Shown: positions 27,096 through 35,381 of the stretch, in pieces
Layout: each line of letters opens with the position of its first letter
Position numbering within the stretch: position 1 is the first letter of the stretch
NCBI GenBank assembly: GCA_036654415.1
Contig: JAVVSB010000006.1
Span: 4,670 to 68,669 of the forward strand
Source of the DNA: Mucinivorans sp036654415
GTDB taxonomy: Bacteria; Bacteroidota; Bacteroidia; Bacteroidales; Rikenellaceae
Direction of reading: 5' to 3'
Length of the DNA stretch: 64,000 bases
Notes under the pieces: model-generated
The model's input: only the letters and a program-made list of their open reading frames with translations
Told to the model about the DNA's origin: nothing
The model's database searches: none
Position numbers and translations under genes: made by a program

Positions 27096-30000
27096 ATGGT
27101 AGAAAAATTCCTAAAAAGGCCTGTGCTGTCGACAGTCTTTTCAATAGTTATATTCTTGGTAGGGTTACTAGGACTTAAATCATTGCCTATTACGCAGTTT
27201 CCAGAGATTGCACCACCCATGATTCAGGTTTCGACCAACTATATGGGGGCCAATGCCGATGTTGTGCTCAAATCGGTTATTGCGCCACTCGAGGAGCAGA
27301 TTAATGGCGTTGAAAACATGACCTACATGGTCTCCTCGGCTGGTAATGATGGCTCGGCTACCATTAAGATATATTTTAAGTTAGGCACCAACGCCGACAT
27401 GGCTTCGGTCAACGTGCAGAGCCGAGTATCAGCTGCCACCAGTAAGCTACCAAGCTCGGTGGTGCAGTACGGCATAACAACCGAAAAAAGCTTTAACTCC
27501 ATGCTGCTCATGGTGTCCGTGTATAGCGAAAATCCAATATACGACGAGACCTTCTTGCAAAATTATGCCAAGATTAACCTGTATCCAGAACTTCAACGCG
27601 TAAGCGGAGTAGGACGCGTTTCAGTCTTTGGGATGCGCGATTATTCGATGCGCGTGTGGTTACAACCCGAAAAATTAGCTGCCTATGGGCTCAATCCAAT
27701 GGATGTAATATCGTCTATCGGAGAGCAAAATATAGAGGCTGCCCCAGGTAAGTTTGGGGATAACTCAGGGCAAAGTTTCACCTATACACTAAAATACAAG
27801 GGAAAATTCACCGAGCCAGACCAATATGGGAATATAGTAATCAAAGCTCTGAGCGATGGACGTATTTTACGACTGAGAGATGTTGCCAAGGTGGAACTCG
27901 GTGCTTTTGACTACTCAGTAACCTGTTTGGAAAACGGGTACCCAGCCATGGCACTGGCCGTGTATCAAATGGCGGGCACCAATGCACAGCTAATTGTGGA
28001 TGACGTAAAGAAAGTATTAGAAAAGAGTGCAAAAAGCTTCCCTGAGGGGGTAAAATACTCAATCCCATACGACACCAATAAATTTCTTGAAGCATCAATT
28101 GGACAAGTAGTGGACACATTCATCGAAGCCTTTATTCTGGTCTTTTTGGTGGTCTATCTCTTCCTTCAGGATTTTAAATCGACACTAATTCCAGGTATAG
28201 CCTCGCTGGTGGCCATTGTCGGCACTTTCTTCTTCCTGATGCTATTTGGCTTTACTCTCAACATATTGACGCTCTTTGCCTTGGTGTTGGCCATAGGAAT
28301 GGTGGTTGATGATGCCATAGTGGTGGTGGAGGCCGTGCACGCAAAAATGCACGAAGGTGAGACCAATGTCTACGAGGCCACACGTAAGGCCATGGGCGAA
28401 ATCACAGGAGCAATTATCTCAATCACCTTTGTGATGTCGGCCGTCTTTTTGCCAGTGACCTTTATGAGTGGACCAACAGGGGTTTTCTATAACCAATTTG
28501 CCATAACGCTAGCCGTAGCGGTAATCATTTCGGCCATTAACGCCCTAACACTAAGCCCTGTACTATGTATCATATTTATCAAACCCCCAAAAGGCGAAAA
28601 ACGACAAACCCTTGTCAAACGTTTTCACACCGCTTTTAATGCTGGATTTGATAGCTTGACTGAAAAATATACCCGCGCCTTAGGTTTTCTATTCCGTCGT
28701 CGTTGGGTAACGGTGGCGATTTTAGGTTTTTTTGGAGCAATGACCTACTACTTCTTGATGACCACCCCAACGGGATTTATCCCAACAGAAGACCAAGGGG
28801 TGCTGTTCTTGGACGTAACAATGCCTGCTGGAACATCACGCGAACGTACAGAAAAGGTGCTTAACGAAATTAGTGACATAGCCGCTCAGATGCCTGTTAT
28901 CACAGACAGATTGAGTATCACGGGCACATCACTAATCTCGGGAGCCGTTGGTGGGGCCTATGGGCTAGGAGTGATGACTATCAAAAATTGGAGCGATAGA
29001 CCAGACACCACAATCGGCAATGTGCTATCGCAACTCTATACCCGAACTGCTCACATCAAAGAGGGCAAAATTCTGTTCTTTACTCCACCCACCGTGTCAG
29101 GATTCGGTATTTCAGATGGTTTCGAGGTGCAGCTTCAGGATAAAACAGGTGGCGATTTGAACAAATTTTATGATATTACGCAACGTTTTATCGAACAGCT
29201 CAATTCACAGGCAGAGATTAAATACGGTACAACGTCATTTAACGTCAACTTCCCTCAATATGAATTTACACTAAACGTAGATAAGTGTAAATTGATGGGG
29301 GTAAATGTATCGGATGTATTCAACACCTTGCAAGTATACTTTGGCTCGGCTCAAGCTTCGGACTTCAACCGTTTTACCAAATATTATAGGGTTATGGTTC
29401 AAGCCAACCCAGAAGAACGAACTTCGCTGGAGTCGCTCAGCAAAATTATGGTACGTAACTCTGAAGGGACAATGGTACCAATGAGTACATTTATCAGTTT
29501 TAAAAGAGTATACGGAGCGGAACTACTCAACCGTTATAATCTCTTTACCTCGGCCACCATCAACGGAGCTGCTAACGAGGGCTTTAGTTCGGGGGATGCC
29601 ATAACGGCAGTGAACCGTGCAGCCCAAACACTGCCAACAGGTTACGCCATTGAATTCTCGGGGATGACCCGCGAGGAGATTGAATCGGGCGGACAATCAG
29701 CCTTTATCTTTCTACTCTGTTTCGTCTTTGTATACCTAATTTTAGCAGCCCAATACGAAAGCTACATTTTGCCTTGGGCGGTGATGATTTCGCTCATTGT
29801 GGGGCTCTTTGGGGTCTACTTCTTTGTGTGGATGGCTGGCTTGGACAATAATATCTACGTACAAGTGGCTCTGATTATGCTCATTGGATTGCTGGCCAAG
29901 AACGGGATTTTAATTGTGGAATTCGCCCTACAAAGGCGTGCCCATGGTTACTCAATAATCGAGGCGGCCAAGGCTGGGGCACAAGCCCGTCTACGCCCTA

Positions 30001-30233
30001 TTTTGATGACATCATTTGCCTTTATCTTTGGGATGTTGCCCCTGGTGATAGCATCGGGAGCTGGTGCAGCAGGTAATATAAGTATTGGGATTGCCGCCGC
30101 TGGAGGTATGCTAACTGGAACACTCTTTGGACTGTTTGTTATTCCAGCCCTCTTTGTAATGTTCCGTATACTGGACGAAAAAGTTTCGCCAAGTAAAGTT
30201 CCTACAACTAATTTGAGCCAAGACGATGAATAA
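27096..30233 (+). CDS. RND multidrug efflux permease (AcrB/HAE1 family)
   Basis: Proton-driven inner-membrane pump of 1045 aa. N-terminal FLKRPVLSTVFSIVIFLVG is typical HAE1. Repeated architecture of 12 helices with two large periplasmic loops; TM4 carries VLAIGMVVDDAIVVVE with the proton-relay aspartates. GYAIEFSGMTREE and the C-terminal half ending in GTLFGLFVIPALFVM are family segments. Substrates cannot be predicted. Forms a tripartite system with the adaptor upstream and the channel gene, which overlaps its end by eight bases. Confidence 0.97.
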   Translation: MVEKFLKRPVLSTVFSIVIFLVGLLGLKSLPITQFPEIAPPMIQVSTNYMGANADVVLKSVIAPLEEQINGVENMTYMVSSAGNDGSATIKIYFKLGTNADMASVNVQSRVSAATSKLPSSVVQYGITTEKSFNSMLLMVSVYSENPIYDETFLQNYAKINLYPELQRVSGVGRVSVFGMRDYSMRVWLQPEKLAAYGLNPMDVISSIGEQNIEAAPGKFGDNSGQSFTYTLKYKGKFTEPDQYGNIVIKALSDGRILRLRDVAKVELGAFDYSVTCLENGYPAMALAVYQMAGTNAQLIVDDVKKVLEKSAKSFPEGVKYSIPYDTNKFLEASIGQVVDTFIEAFILVFLVVYLFLQDFKSTLIPGIASLVAIVGTFFFLMLFGFTLNILTLFALVLAIGMVVDDAIVVVEAVHAKMHEGETNVYEATRKAMGEITGAIISITFVMSAVFLPVTFMSGPTGVFYNQFAITLAVAVIISAINALTLSPVLCIIFIKPPKGEKRQTLVKRFHTAFNAGFDSLTEKYTRALGFLFRRRWVTVAILGFFGAMTYYFLMTTPTGFIPTEDQGVLFLDVTMPAGTSRERTEKVLNEISDIAAQMPVITDRLSITGTSLISGAVGGAYGLGVMTIKNWSDRPDTTIGNVLSQLYTRTAHIKEGKILFFTPPTVSGFGISDGFEVQLQDKTGGDLNKFYDITQRFIEQLNSQAEIKYGTTSFNVNFPQYEFTLNVDKCKLMGVNVSDVFNTLQVYFGSAQASDFNRFTKYYRVMVQANPEERTSLESLSKIMVRNSEGTMVPMSTFISFKRVYGAELLNRYNLFTSATINGAANEGFSSGDAITAVNRAAQTLPTGYAIEFSGMTREEIESGGQSAFIFLLCFVFVYLILAAQYESYILPWAVMISLIVGLFGVYFFVWMAGLDNNIYVQVALIMLIGLLAKNGILIVEFALQRRAHGYSIIEAAKAGAQARLRPILMTSFAFIFGMLPLVIASGAGAAGNISIGIAAAGGMLTGTLFGLFVIPALFVMFRILDEKVSPSKVPTTNLSQDDE

Positions 30234-31686
30234 AAAAATTATAATTTTATCTCTATTTTTGGTAGCCATTATACTCAGTGGTTGCGTGACCAAGAAATAT
30301 AAATCACCAGAGGTTAACTTCCGCGTTGATTCGCTCTATCGAGTATTAGAATCCAAGGTAGACACAACAATGAACACAGGCGAAGTAGGCTGGGAAAATT
30401 TCTTCTCGGATACCGTGCTTCAATATCATATACAGGTGGTGCTGAGCCAAAACCACGATATGCTGGTGGCCAAAAAACGGATGGAGCAGGCATATGCTCA
30501 ATTAAGGGCAGCCAGAGGAGCCTTCTGGCCCTCGGTATCGGCTCAAATTGGAGGTACACTAGCCGCACAAGATAACCACACACTGAGCCTTAGCCCTGGT
30601 ATTACAGCTTCGGCCAGCTGGGAGATTGACCTGTGGGGCAAGTTGGCAAGCGCAAAACGGGCTTCGCAGGCATCACTGTCATACTCAGAAGATATGCAAC
30701 AAGCCTTGCAAACTCAACTTGTAGCACAAACGGCTACATACTACTATCAATTAGTAGCCTATGACGCTGAGCGCGACATTATCAACGAAACAATCATTAA
30801 TCGGGCCCAATATCTTGATACGATTAGAATTATGAAACTTTCGGGCAAGGTGAATGAAGTGGCGGTACAACAAGCTGTGGCTCAATTGGGTGAAGTACGT
30901 GCTGCACTACCTGATATTGAGTTGGCCATTATAGAGACCGAAAACGCACTATCGTTGCTCATGGGACACCCATCGGACAATGTTAATAGAATCAAGCACA
31001 TTGATTTTAGAAATGTCAAGGGGCTTAGCAATATAGGTGTACCTGCCCAATTGCTCTCCAACCGCCCAGACGTGAGGGCAGCTGAGCAGAATTATCGTAA
31101 TGCCCACGAACTCTACAATGTCTCACGTGCGGCAATGTATCCAACGCTGGGCATCTCGGCCAATGGTGGCATTGCGGATGTCTTTAATAGCCATTTTGGC
31201 ACCTTGAATCTGTTAGCCTCACTCACTCAACCTATTTTCAACGGACGTAAACTTCGCGCACAAAAGGAGGTCAATAAACTATCAGCCGAGCAGGCAGCCA
31301 TCAACTTTGAAAAGAAACTGCTCGAAGCTGGAATGGAAGTCTCAAATGCACTGGCTCGCCAAGAAAAAAGCACACAAAAAGCTCTGGCACAGATTGGTCA
31401 GCTAGACGGATATCTAAAAGCCTACAACTACTCTTTTGAACTTTTTATGAATGGGTATGCCACTTACTTAGATGTGCTGACGGCACAGACAGGGGTGTTT
31501 AATATTCAGATTGCATTAGTAGATAGCTATTTGGCCAACCTATCGGCCAGAATAGAGCTCTATCGTGCTCTTGGCGGAGGGTCAGCCCCATACAAAGTAG
31601 AAACCAAAGAGCAGGCAAGAACGACAGATAAAGAAAATTACGGCAGGCATAAAAAATCTAAAAAATGGGAAAGAGGGGTATTATGA
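30226..31686 (+). CDS. RND outer-membrane channel lipoprotein (OprM/NodT family)
   Basis: 486 aa TolC-like outer-membrane factor. Lipobox IILSGC gives a lipid-anchored Cys20. Two OEP repeats form the barrel and helical tunnel: VGWENFFSDTVLQYHI, LGVPAQLLSNRPDVRAAEQ-type segment (here IGVPAQLL then NRPDVRAAEQNY) and SLTQPIFNGRKLR. The C-terminal tail is basic. It begins inside the RND gene and its stop shares bases with the trkH start (ATGA). Confidence 0.95.
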   Translation: MNKKIIILSLFLVAIILSGCVTKKYKSPEVNFRVDSLYRVLESKVDTTMNTGEVGWENFFSDTVLQYHIQVVLSQNHDMLVAKKRMEQAYAQLRAARGAFWPSVSAQIGGTLAAQDNHTLSLSPGITASASWEIDLWGKLASAKRASQASLSYSEDMQQALQTQLVAQTATYYYQLVAYDAERDIINETIINRAQYLDTIRIMKLSGKVNEVAVQQAVAQLGEVRAALPDIELAIIETENALSLLMGHPSDNVNRIKHIDFRNVKGLSNIGVPAQLLSNRPDVRAAEQNYRNAHELYNVSRAAMYPTLGISANGGIADVFNSHFGTLNLLASLTQPIFNGRKLRAQKEVNKLSAEQAAINFEKKLLEAGMEVSNALARQEKSTQKALAQIGQLDGYLKAYNYSFELFMNGYATYLDVLTAQTGVFNIQIALVDSYLANLSARIELYRALGGGSAPYKVETKEQARTTDKENYGRHKKSKKWERGVL

Positions 31687-33065
31687 GAAAAAAAGTACGG
31701 AAGTGGTGGCTGAGAATTGATTTAGAACAAATTTTTACATTCGGTATAAAGACCAATGTGGCACAAAGACAGGTAGCTTTAGGTTACCTGTCTTATATTC
31801 TTATTGGCACAGCCCTGCTCTGCCTCCCCTTTGCCACCCAAAATGGCACAGGATTTATGGACAACCTCTTTAGCGCCACTTCAGCCATATCCACAACAGG
31901 ACTCTCAACAGTGGTCACAGCCGATGGATATACGCTCTTTGGGCAGATAATAATCTTGCTTCTGGTGCAGATTGGCGGTTTGGGTTATATGACCATGAGT
32001 TCATTTGTGATGTATAACATGACCCGCCACTTTATGCGCATAAAAAATGGAGTGATGAGGGCTGAATTCTCAATGCCTGAGGGAATTAAAGTGCACACAA
32101 TGGTGCAAAGTATTGTCTATTTTACATTTATTTTTGAAGTTTTGGGGGCTGTGGTACTCTACTTCATATTCAGCCATGCTGGAGCTCCAGCACCAGCATG
32201 GGCGGCTGTATTCCATAGTGTTTCGGCTTTCTGTACGGCGGGCTTTAGCACATTTAGCAACGGATTGGAGAACTTCTCAGACAATTGGGGTATCACCATT
32301 GTAATATCAACACTAAGCTACGCAGGGGCCATGGGTTTTATCGTTATGCACGACCTGTGGAACAAAATACGTAAGGGCAGAAATCACCAAATTACCTTCA
32401 CCACCAAGGTGATAATGACCATTACAATCCTTATTAGTGTGCTGGGTATTGCTCAATTAATGTGTCTGGAACCAATGATTCAAGATATGCCCTTGAGCGA
32501 AAAATTTCAGGTGAGCCTCTTTCAGACAATGTCGGCCATGACAACTGTCGGTTTTAACACCGTACCACTGAGCGGTTTTATGGCCGCCTCACTCATGGTA
32601 CTGGTCTTTGTAATGTATATCGGAGCCTCGCCGTCAGGTACGGGAGGTGGGCTTAAATCCACCACGGCAAGTGCCGTATATGCTTATGTACGCTCAAAGC
32701 TATCGGGCGAGCGCGATGTGACACTAAATGGCCATCGACTACCTACATTCCGCGTTGACTCGGCTCTAACTACATTTGCCTTCTACACCTCAATACTCTT
32801 TTTTGGCTTCTACCTACTGACAATAACTGAAGTCGACATAACAACCGACAAACTACTTTTTGAGGCTGCCAGCGCGCTAGGTACGGTAGGGCTGACGGCT
32901 GGCGTTACAAGTAGCCTGTCGACAATTGGGCAGTTGATTGTTATTATACTAATGTATATTGGCCGTATAGGGGTGATAACCTTTGGGGTAGCCATGCTTA
33001 CCAGAATGGCAAAAAAAGGCCCAAATGAGATTAATGCACCCAAAGATAATGATATTGCAATATGA
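31683..33065 (+). CDS. Potassium uptake protein TrkH/KtrB family
   Basis: Integral membrane subunit of a K+ uptake system, 460 aa from the ATG at 31683, chosen because it overlaps the upstream stop as ATGA (the frame opens six codons earlier). Four pore-loop motifs with filter glycines are visible: STTGLST, CTAGFST, TVGFNT and GTVGLT. The short length without the two extra N-terminal helices is closer to KtrB. No TrkA/KtrA gating subunit is encoded in the window, so it must lie elsewhere. Coupled by overlap to both the efflux channel gene and the CDF gene. Confidence 0.92.
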   Translation: MRKKVRKWWLRIDLEQIFTFGIKTNVAQRQVALGYLSYILIGTALLCLPFATQNGTGFMDNLFSATSAISTTGLSTVVTADGYTLFGQIIILLLVQIGGLGYMTMSSFVMYNMTRHFMRIKNGVMRAEFSMPEGIKVHTMVQSIVYFTFIFEVLGAVVLYFIFSHAGAPAPAWAAVFHSVSAFCTAGFSTFSNGLENFSDNWGITIVISTLSYAGAMGFIVMHDLWNKIRKGRNHQITFTTKVIMTITILISVLGIAQLMCLEPMIQDMPLSEKFQVSLFQTMSAMTTVGFNTVPLSGFMAASLMVLVFVMYIGASPSGTGGGLKSTTASAVYAYVRSKLSGERDVTLNGHRLPTFRVDSALTTFAFYTSILFFGFYLLTITEVDITTDKLLFEAASALGTVGLTAGVTSSLSTIGQLIVIILMYIGRIGVITFGVAMLTRMAKKGPNEINAPKDNDIAI

Positions 33066-34045
33066 AAATTAAAACTCAAATTTGGATTGTCGCTATCGGT
33101 TTTGCGCTTATGTTGGCCAAGGCAATTGCTTGGTTACTCACAGACTCTGTGGGGGTGCTCACCGATGCCATGGAGAGCATTGTCAACGTATCGGCGGGGC
33201 TGCTGAGTCTATATGCGTTATGGATGGCGGCCAAACCTCAGGACAAACAACACCCTTTTGGCCACGGGAAGGCCGAATTAATATCGGCCTCAGCCGAAGG
33301 TATAATGATTTTTGGAGCTGGCGCACTGATTATCTACGAAGGCATAATGAGGCTTCTGAGCCCAGAAATGCCACAAAAACTGGATATAGGTATTGTAATT
33401 ATCGCAGCAGCAGGAGTGGTCAACTACATTATGGGGTGGTGGAGTATCCGTATGGGCCGCCGTACAAATTCGGTGGCGATGATAGCTGGAGGTAAACATC
33501 TCAAAAGCGATACCTACTCTACAATAGGCCTTGTATTGGGACTTGTACTACTCTACGTAACAAAACTGCCATGGATTGACAGCGCACTGGCTTTTGTATT
33601 CGGAGCCATAATCATGGTAACGGGTGTCAATATTTTACGTGGTACCATTGGAGGGCTGATGGATGAGGTGGACACCGAATTACTAGGAAAAATGGTAACT
33701 GTATTAAATGAAAATCGTGCACCAGAATGGATTGACATTCACGATACAAAGATTATAAAGGGTGGTAACCACCTATTTGTGGATTGTGACTTAACTATGC
33801 CGTGGTACTACAACCTACGCCAAGGACATAAGTCAATTGAGCAGTTTATGGCTCTAATGGAGAAACATTTTGAACAAGGGCTTTCGATAAATGTGCACAC
33901 CGACGCCTGCGATGCTGACCATTGCGCTGGTTGTTCCTTGCATGATTGCCCCGTTAGGAGCCACCCTTTTGAGGCACTCGAGGAGCTCAATATGAGTAAT
34001 ATTTCACAACTTGATACCGAACATCACCCAAACGGATTCAGCTAA
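33062..34045 (+). CDS. CDF cation efflux protein with Cys/His-rich tail
   Basis: Cation diffusion facilitator of 327 aa with six helices (about 1-205) and a cytoplasmic domain (about 210-290). TDAMESIVN in TM2, HPFGHGKAE in the following loop and KHLKSDTYST in TM5 match the family. CDF proteins export Zn, Fe, Mn or Co by proton antiport. After the usual domain there is an extra cluster of Cys283, His287, Cys288, Cys291, His294, Cys296 and His301, likely a metal-binding tail. It overlaps the trkH stop as ATGA and is the last gene before a 631-base non-coding stretch. Confidence 0.92.
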   Translation: MKIKTQIWIVAIGFALMLAKAIAWLLTDSVGVLTDAMESIVNVSAGLLSLYALWMAAKPQDKQHPFGHGKAELISASAEGIMIFGAGALIIYEGIMRLLSPEMPQKLDIGIVIIAAAGVVNYIMGWWSIRMGRRTNSVAMIAGGKHLKSDTYSTIGLVLGLVLLYVTKLPWIDSALAFVFGAIIMVTGVNILRGTIGGLMDEVDTELLGKMVTVLNENRAPEWIDIHDTKIIKGGNHLFVDCDLTMPWYYNLRQGHKSIEQFMALMEKHFEQGLSINVHTDACDADHCAGCSLHDCPVRSHPFEALEELNMSNISQLDTEHHPNGFS

Positions 34046-34220
34046 ATAACAATTAATTTACATGACATCTATTATTGCTTTTATATCATCTATATTTATC
34101 TAAAGATAGGTTTTATATGAATTTTTATTGGCAAGACACACTCTTGTAATTTTAAAAATAGCGCATTTATATCAAGTAATAATATATATTAATTTTATTA
34201 TAAGTATAGCTATAAGTTTT

Positions 34221-34237
34221 ATATTTATCATAAATAT
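34221..34237. repeat. Short palindrome, 8-base arms
   Basis: ATATTTAT, one C, then ATAAATAT: perfect 8-base arms around one base, all A/T, so it may be due to base composition. Confidence 0.5.
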
Positions 34238-34365
34238 ACCAAAATAAATTTACATCAATATTGTATTAATATAAACACACTAATATATCTGAATGTTAAT
34301 AGAATACAAATTAACTTCCAATATTAATTACTCTAAAATTCATTTCATTTAACTTCACTAATAAA

Positions 34366-34402
34366 TAGTTATATAGTTAATAACTAGTATTTTATATAAC
34401 TA
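34366..34402. repeat. Inverted repeat with nested palindrome
   Basis: TAGTTATATA (34366-34375) and TATATAACTA (34393-34402) are perfect 10-base arms with a 17-base spacer. A second palindrome TAGTTA-A-TAACTA (34374-34386) overlaps the left arm, so two alternative hairpins compete. Confidence 0.65.
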
Positions 34403-34425
34403 GCCATTACATGCCATTTTGACAA

Positions 34426-34457
34426 TAGTTTCCAAATAATTATCTATTTGAAAACTA
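34426..34457. repeat. Inverted repeat, 13-base arms
   Basis: TAGTTTCCAAATA (34426-34438) and TATTTGAAAACTA (34445-34457) pair at 12 of 13 positions around a six-base loop. It is not followed by a T-run on either strand close by, so it does not look like a simple terminator. Confidence 0.65.
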
Positions 34458-34472
34458 CTAATAAACCAATTT

Positions 34473-34517
34473 GCAGTAGGTATTTGATATATCTATATCC
34501 AATATAAATACTACTGC
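34473..34517. repeat. Nested inverted repeat, 12-base stem
   Basis: GCAGTAG plus TATTT (one bulged G at 34480) pairs with AAATA plus CTACTGC (34506-34517). The loop contains its own palindrome, GATATA-TC-TATATC (34486-34499). The mixed-base GCAGTAG/CTACTGC arms make chance pairing less likely than for the pure A/T repeats. Confidence 0.65.
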
Positions 34518-34619
34518 TCTACTCCTCTGATAGAATTACACACAACACCTCTTAGTGACATTAAATACTGTATTAATTATTCGATTTACAGGCAAGAAAA
34601 TTCCGATATCCTTGCATTA

Positions 34620-34651
34620 TTTGTTTTAATGATTTATTTTGTATAAATTTG
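34620..34651 (+). promoter_or_regulatory. Bacteroidota promoter for DUF2807-yifB-comEC
   Basis: TTTG (34620-34623), a 20-base spacer and TAAATTTG (34644-34651), 25 bases before the ATG at 34677. Both boxes match, and it is the only good candidate for the three downstream genes. Confidence 0.6.
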
Positions 34652-34676
34652 AATCATTAAATTTTTCTAAAAAATT

Positions 34677-35381
34677 ATGAAGCACAAACTCGTCATAGTA
34701 CTTATATTTACGCTGCTCGTCAGTTCCGTAAATCACTCTTTCTCGCAACAAACAATCGAGATACGGGAGCAATTTTCGGCTTTAACACTATTGGGGCCGT
34801 TACATGTGGAGATAGCAGAGAGCGACACGTGTAGAGCTATTATAACACTACATAACACTGATGCTAAGTCTATTAGTTGGAAAAATAAGAATAATAACCT
34901 TGAAATATCACTCCTTAGAGGTATTATGAACAGAGAGTGTTACGCAAGTGTAAAGATATATTGTAATCCACTAACCTTCAACAGAATCACGTCTCAAGGA
35001 GCTACCGTATCTTCGATTGACACCCTAAGGGTAGGACTAATGCAAATCATAGCACTGAGCTCAGTAAATCGCATCAATCTAACGCTAAACTGCCGTGAAT
35101 TAGACGCTGATGTATCAGGAGATAGCCAATTGAAGCTCAAAGGATTATCCGACTGGGCAAAAATACGTGTAACCATGGGAGGAAGTGTGAATTGCTCGAA
35201 AATGGTAACCAAACAATGTACAGCTTTGACCACTGGCGGCAGCAACGCCATCGTTAACGTCACTGAACGTTTGGATGCAAAAGCCACAAGCAATGGCACA
35301 ATTTACTACTTTGGAGAGCCAATGCTCTCGATAAAAAAGACCACCTTGGGTGACGTAAAACCCATAGTTACTCCAGAATAA
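34677..35381 (+). CDS. Head-GIN (DUF2807) secreted protein
   Basis: 234 aa with a signal peptide (about residues 1-23, ending SFSQ). The rest forms a repetitive beta-solenoid-like sequence (TSQGATVSS, SGDSQLKLKG, TMGGSVNCSK, TGGSNAIVNV, ATSNGTIYYFG), the pattern of the putative auto-transporter adhesin head-GIN domain common in Bacteroidetes. Function is unknown; probably envelope-located. Its stop and the yifB start share one base (TAATG), so it is translationally coupled to yifB and lies just after the inverted-repeat stretch. Confidence 0.8.
   Translation: MKHKLVIVLIFTLLVSSVNHSFSQQTIEIREQFSALTLLGPLHVEIAESDTCRAIITLHNTDAKSISWKNKNNNLEISLLRGIMNRECYASVKIYCNPLTFNRITSQGATVSSIDTLRVGLMQIIALSSVNRINLTLNCRELDADVSGDSQLKLKGLSDWAKIRVTMGGSVNCSKMVTKQCTALTTGGSNAIVNVTERLDAKATSNGTIYYFGEPMLSIKKTTLGDVKPIVTPE

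Larger units (their letters stand above)
34046..34676. other. AT-rich non-coding stretch with inverted repeats
   Basis: 631 bases without any convincing gene, much more AT-rich than the flanks. Several inverted repeats are listed separately (34221, 34366, 34426, 34473). I find no TTATCCACA-type DnaA boxes, no tRNA and no insertion-sequence remnant. The last 60 bases hold the promoter for the next gene. It could be a long regulatory leader, a small-RNA locus or a structural site; none is shown. Confidence 0.8.

Noticed and set aside
34046..34676. Replication origin
   Set aside because: AT-rich with repeats, but no DnaA-box-like sequences seen and no dnaA, dnaN or similar genes nearby.
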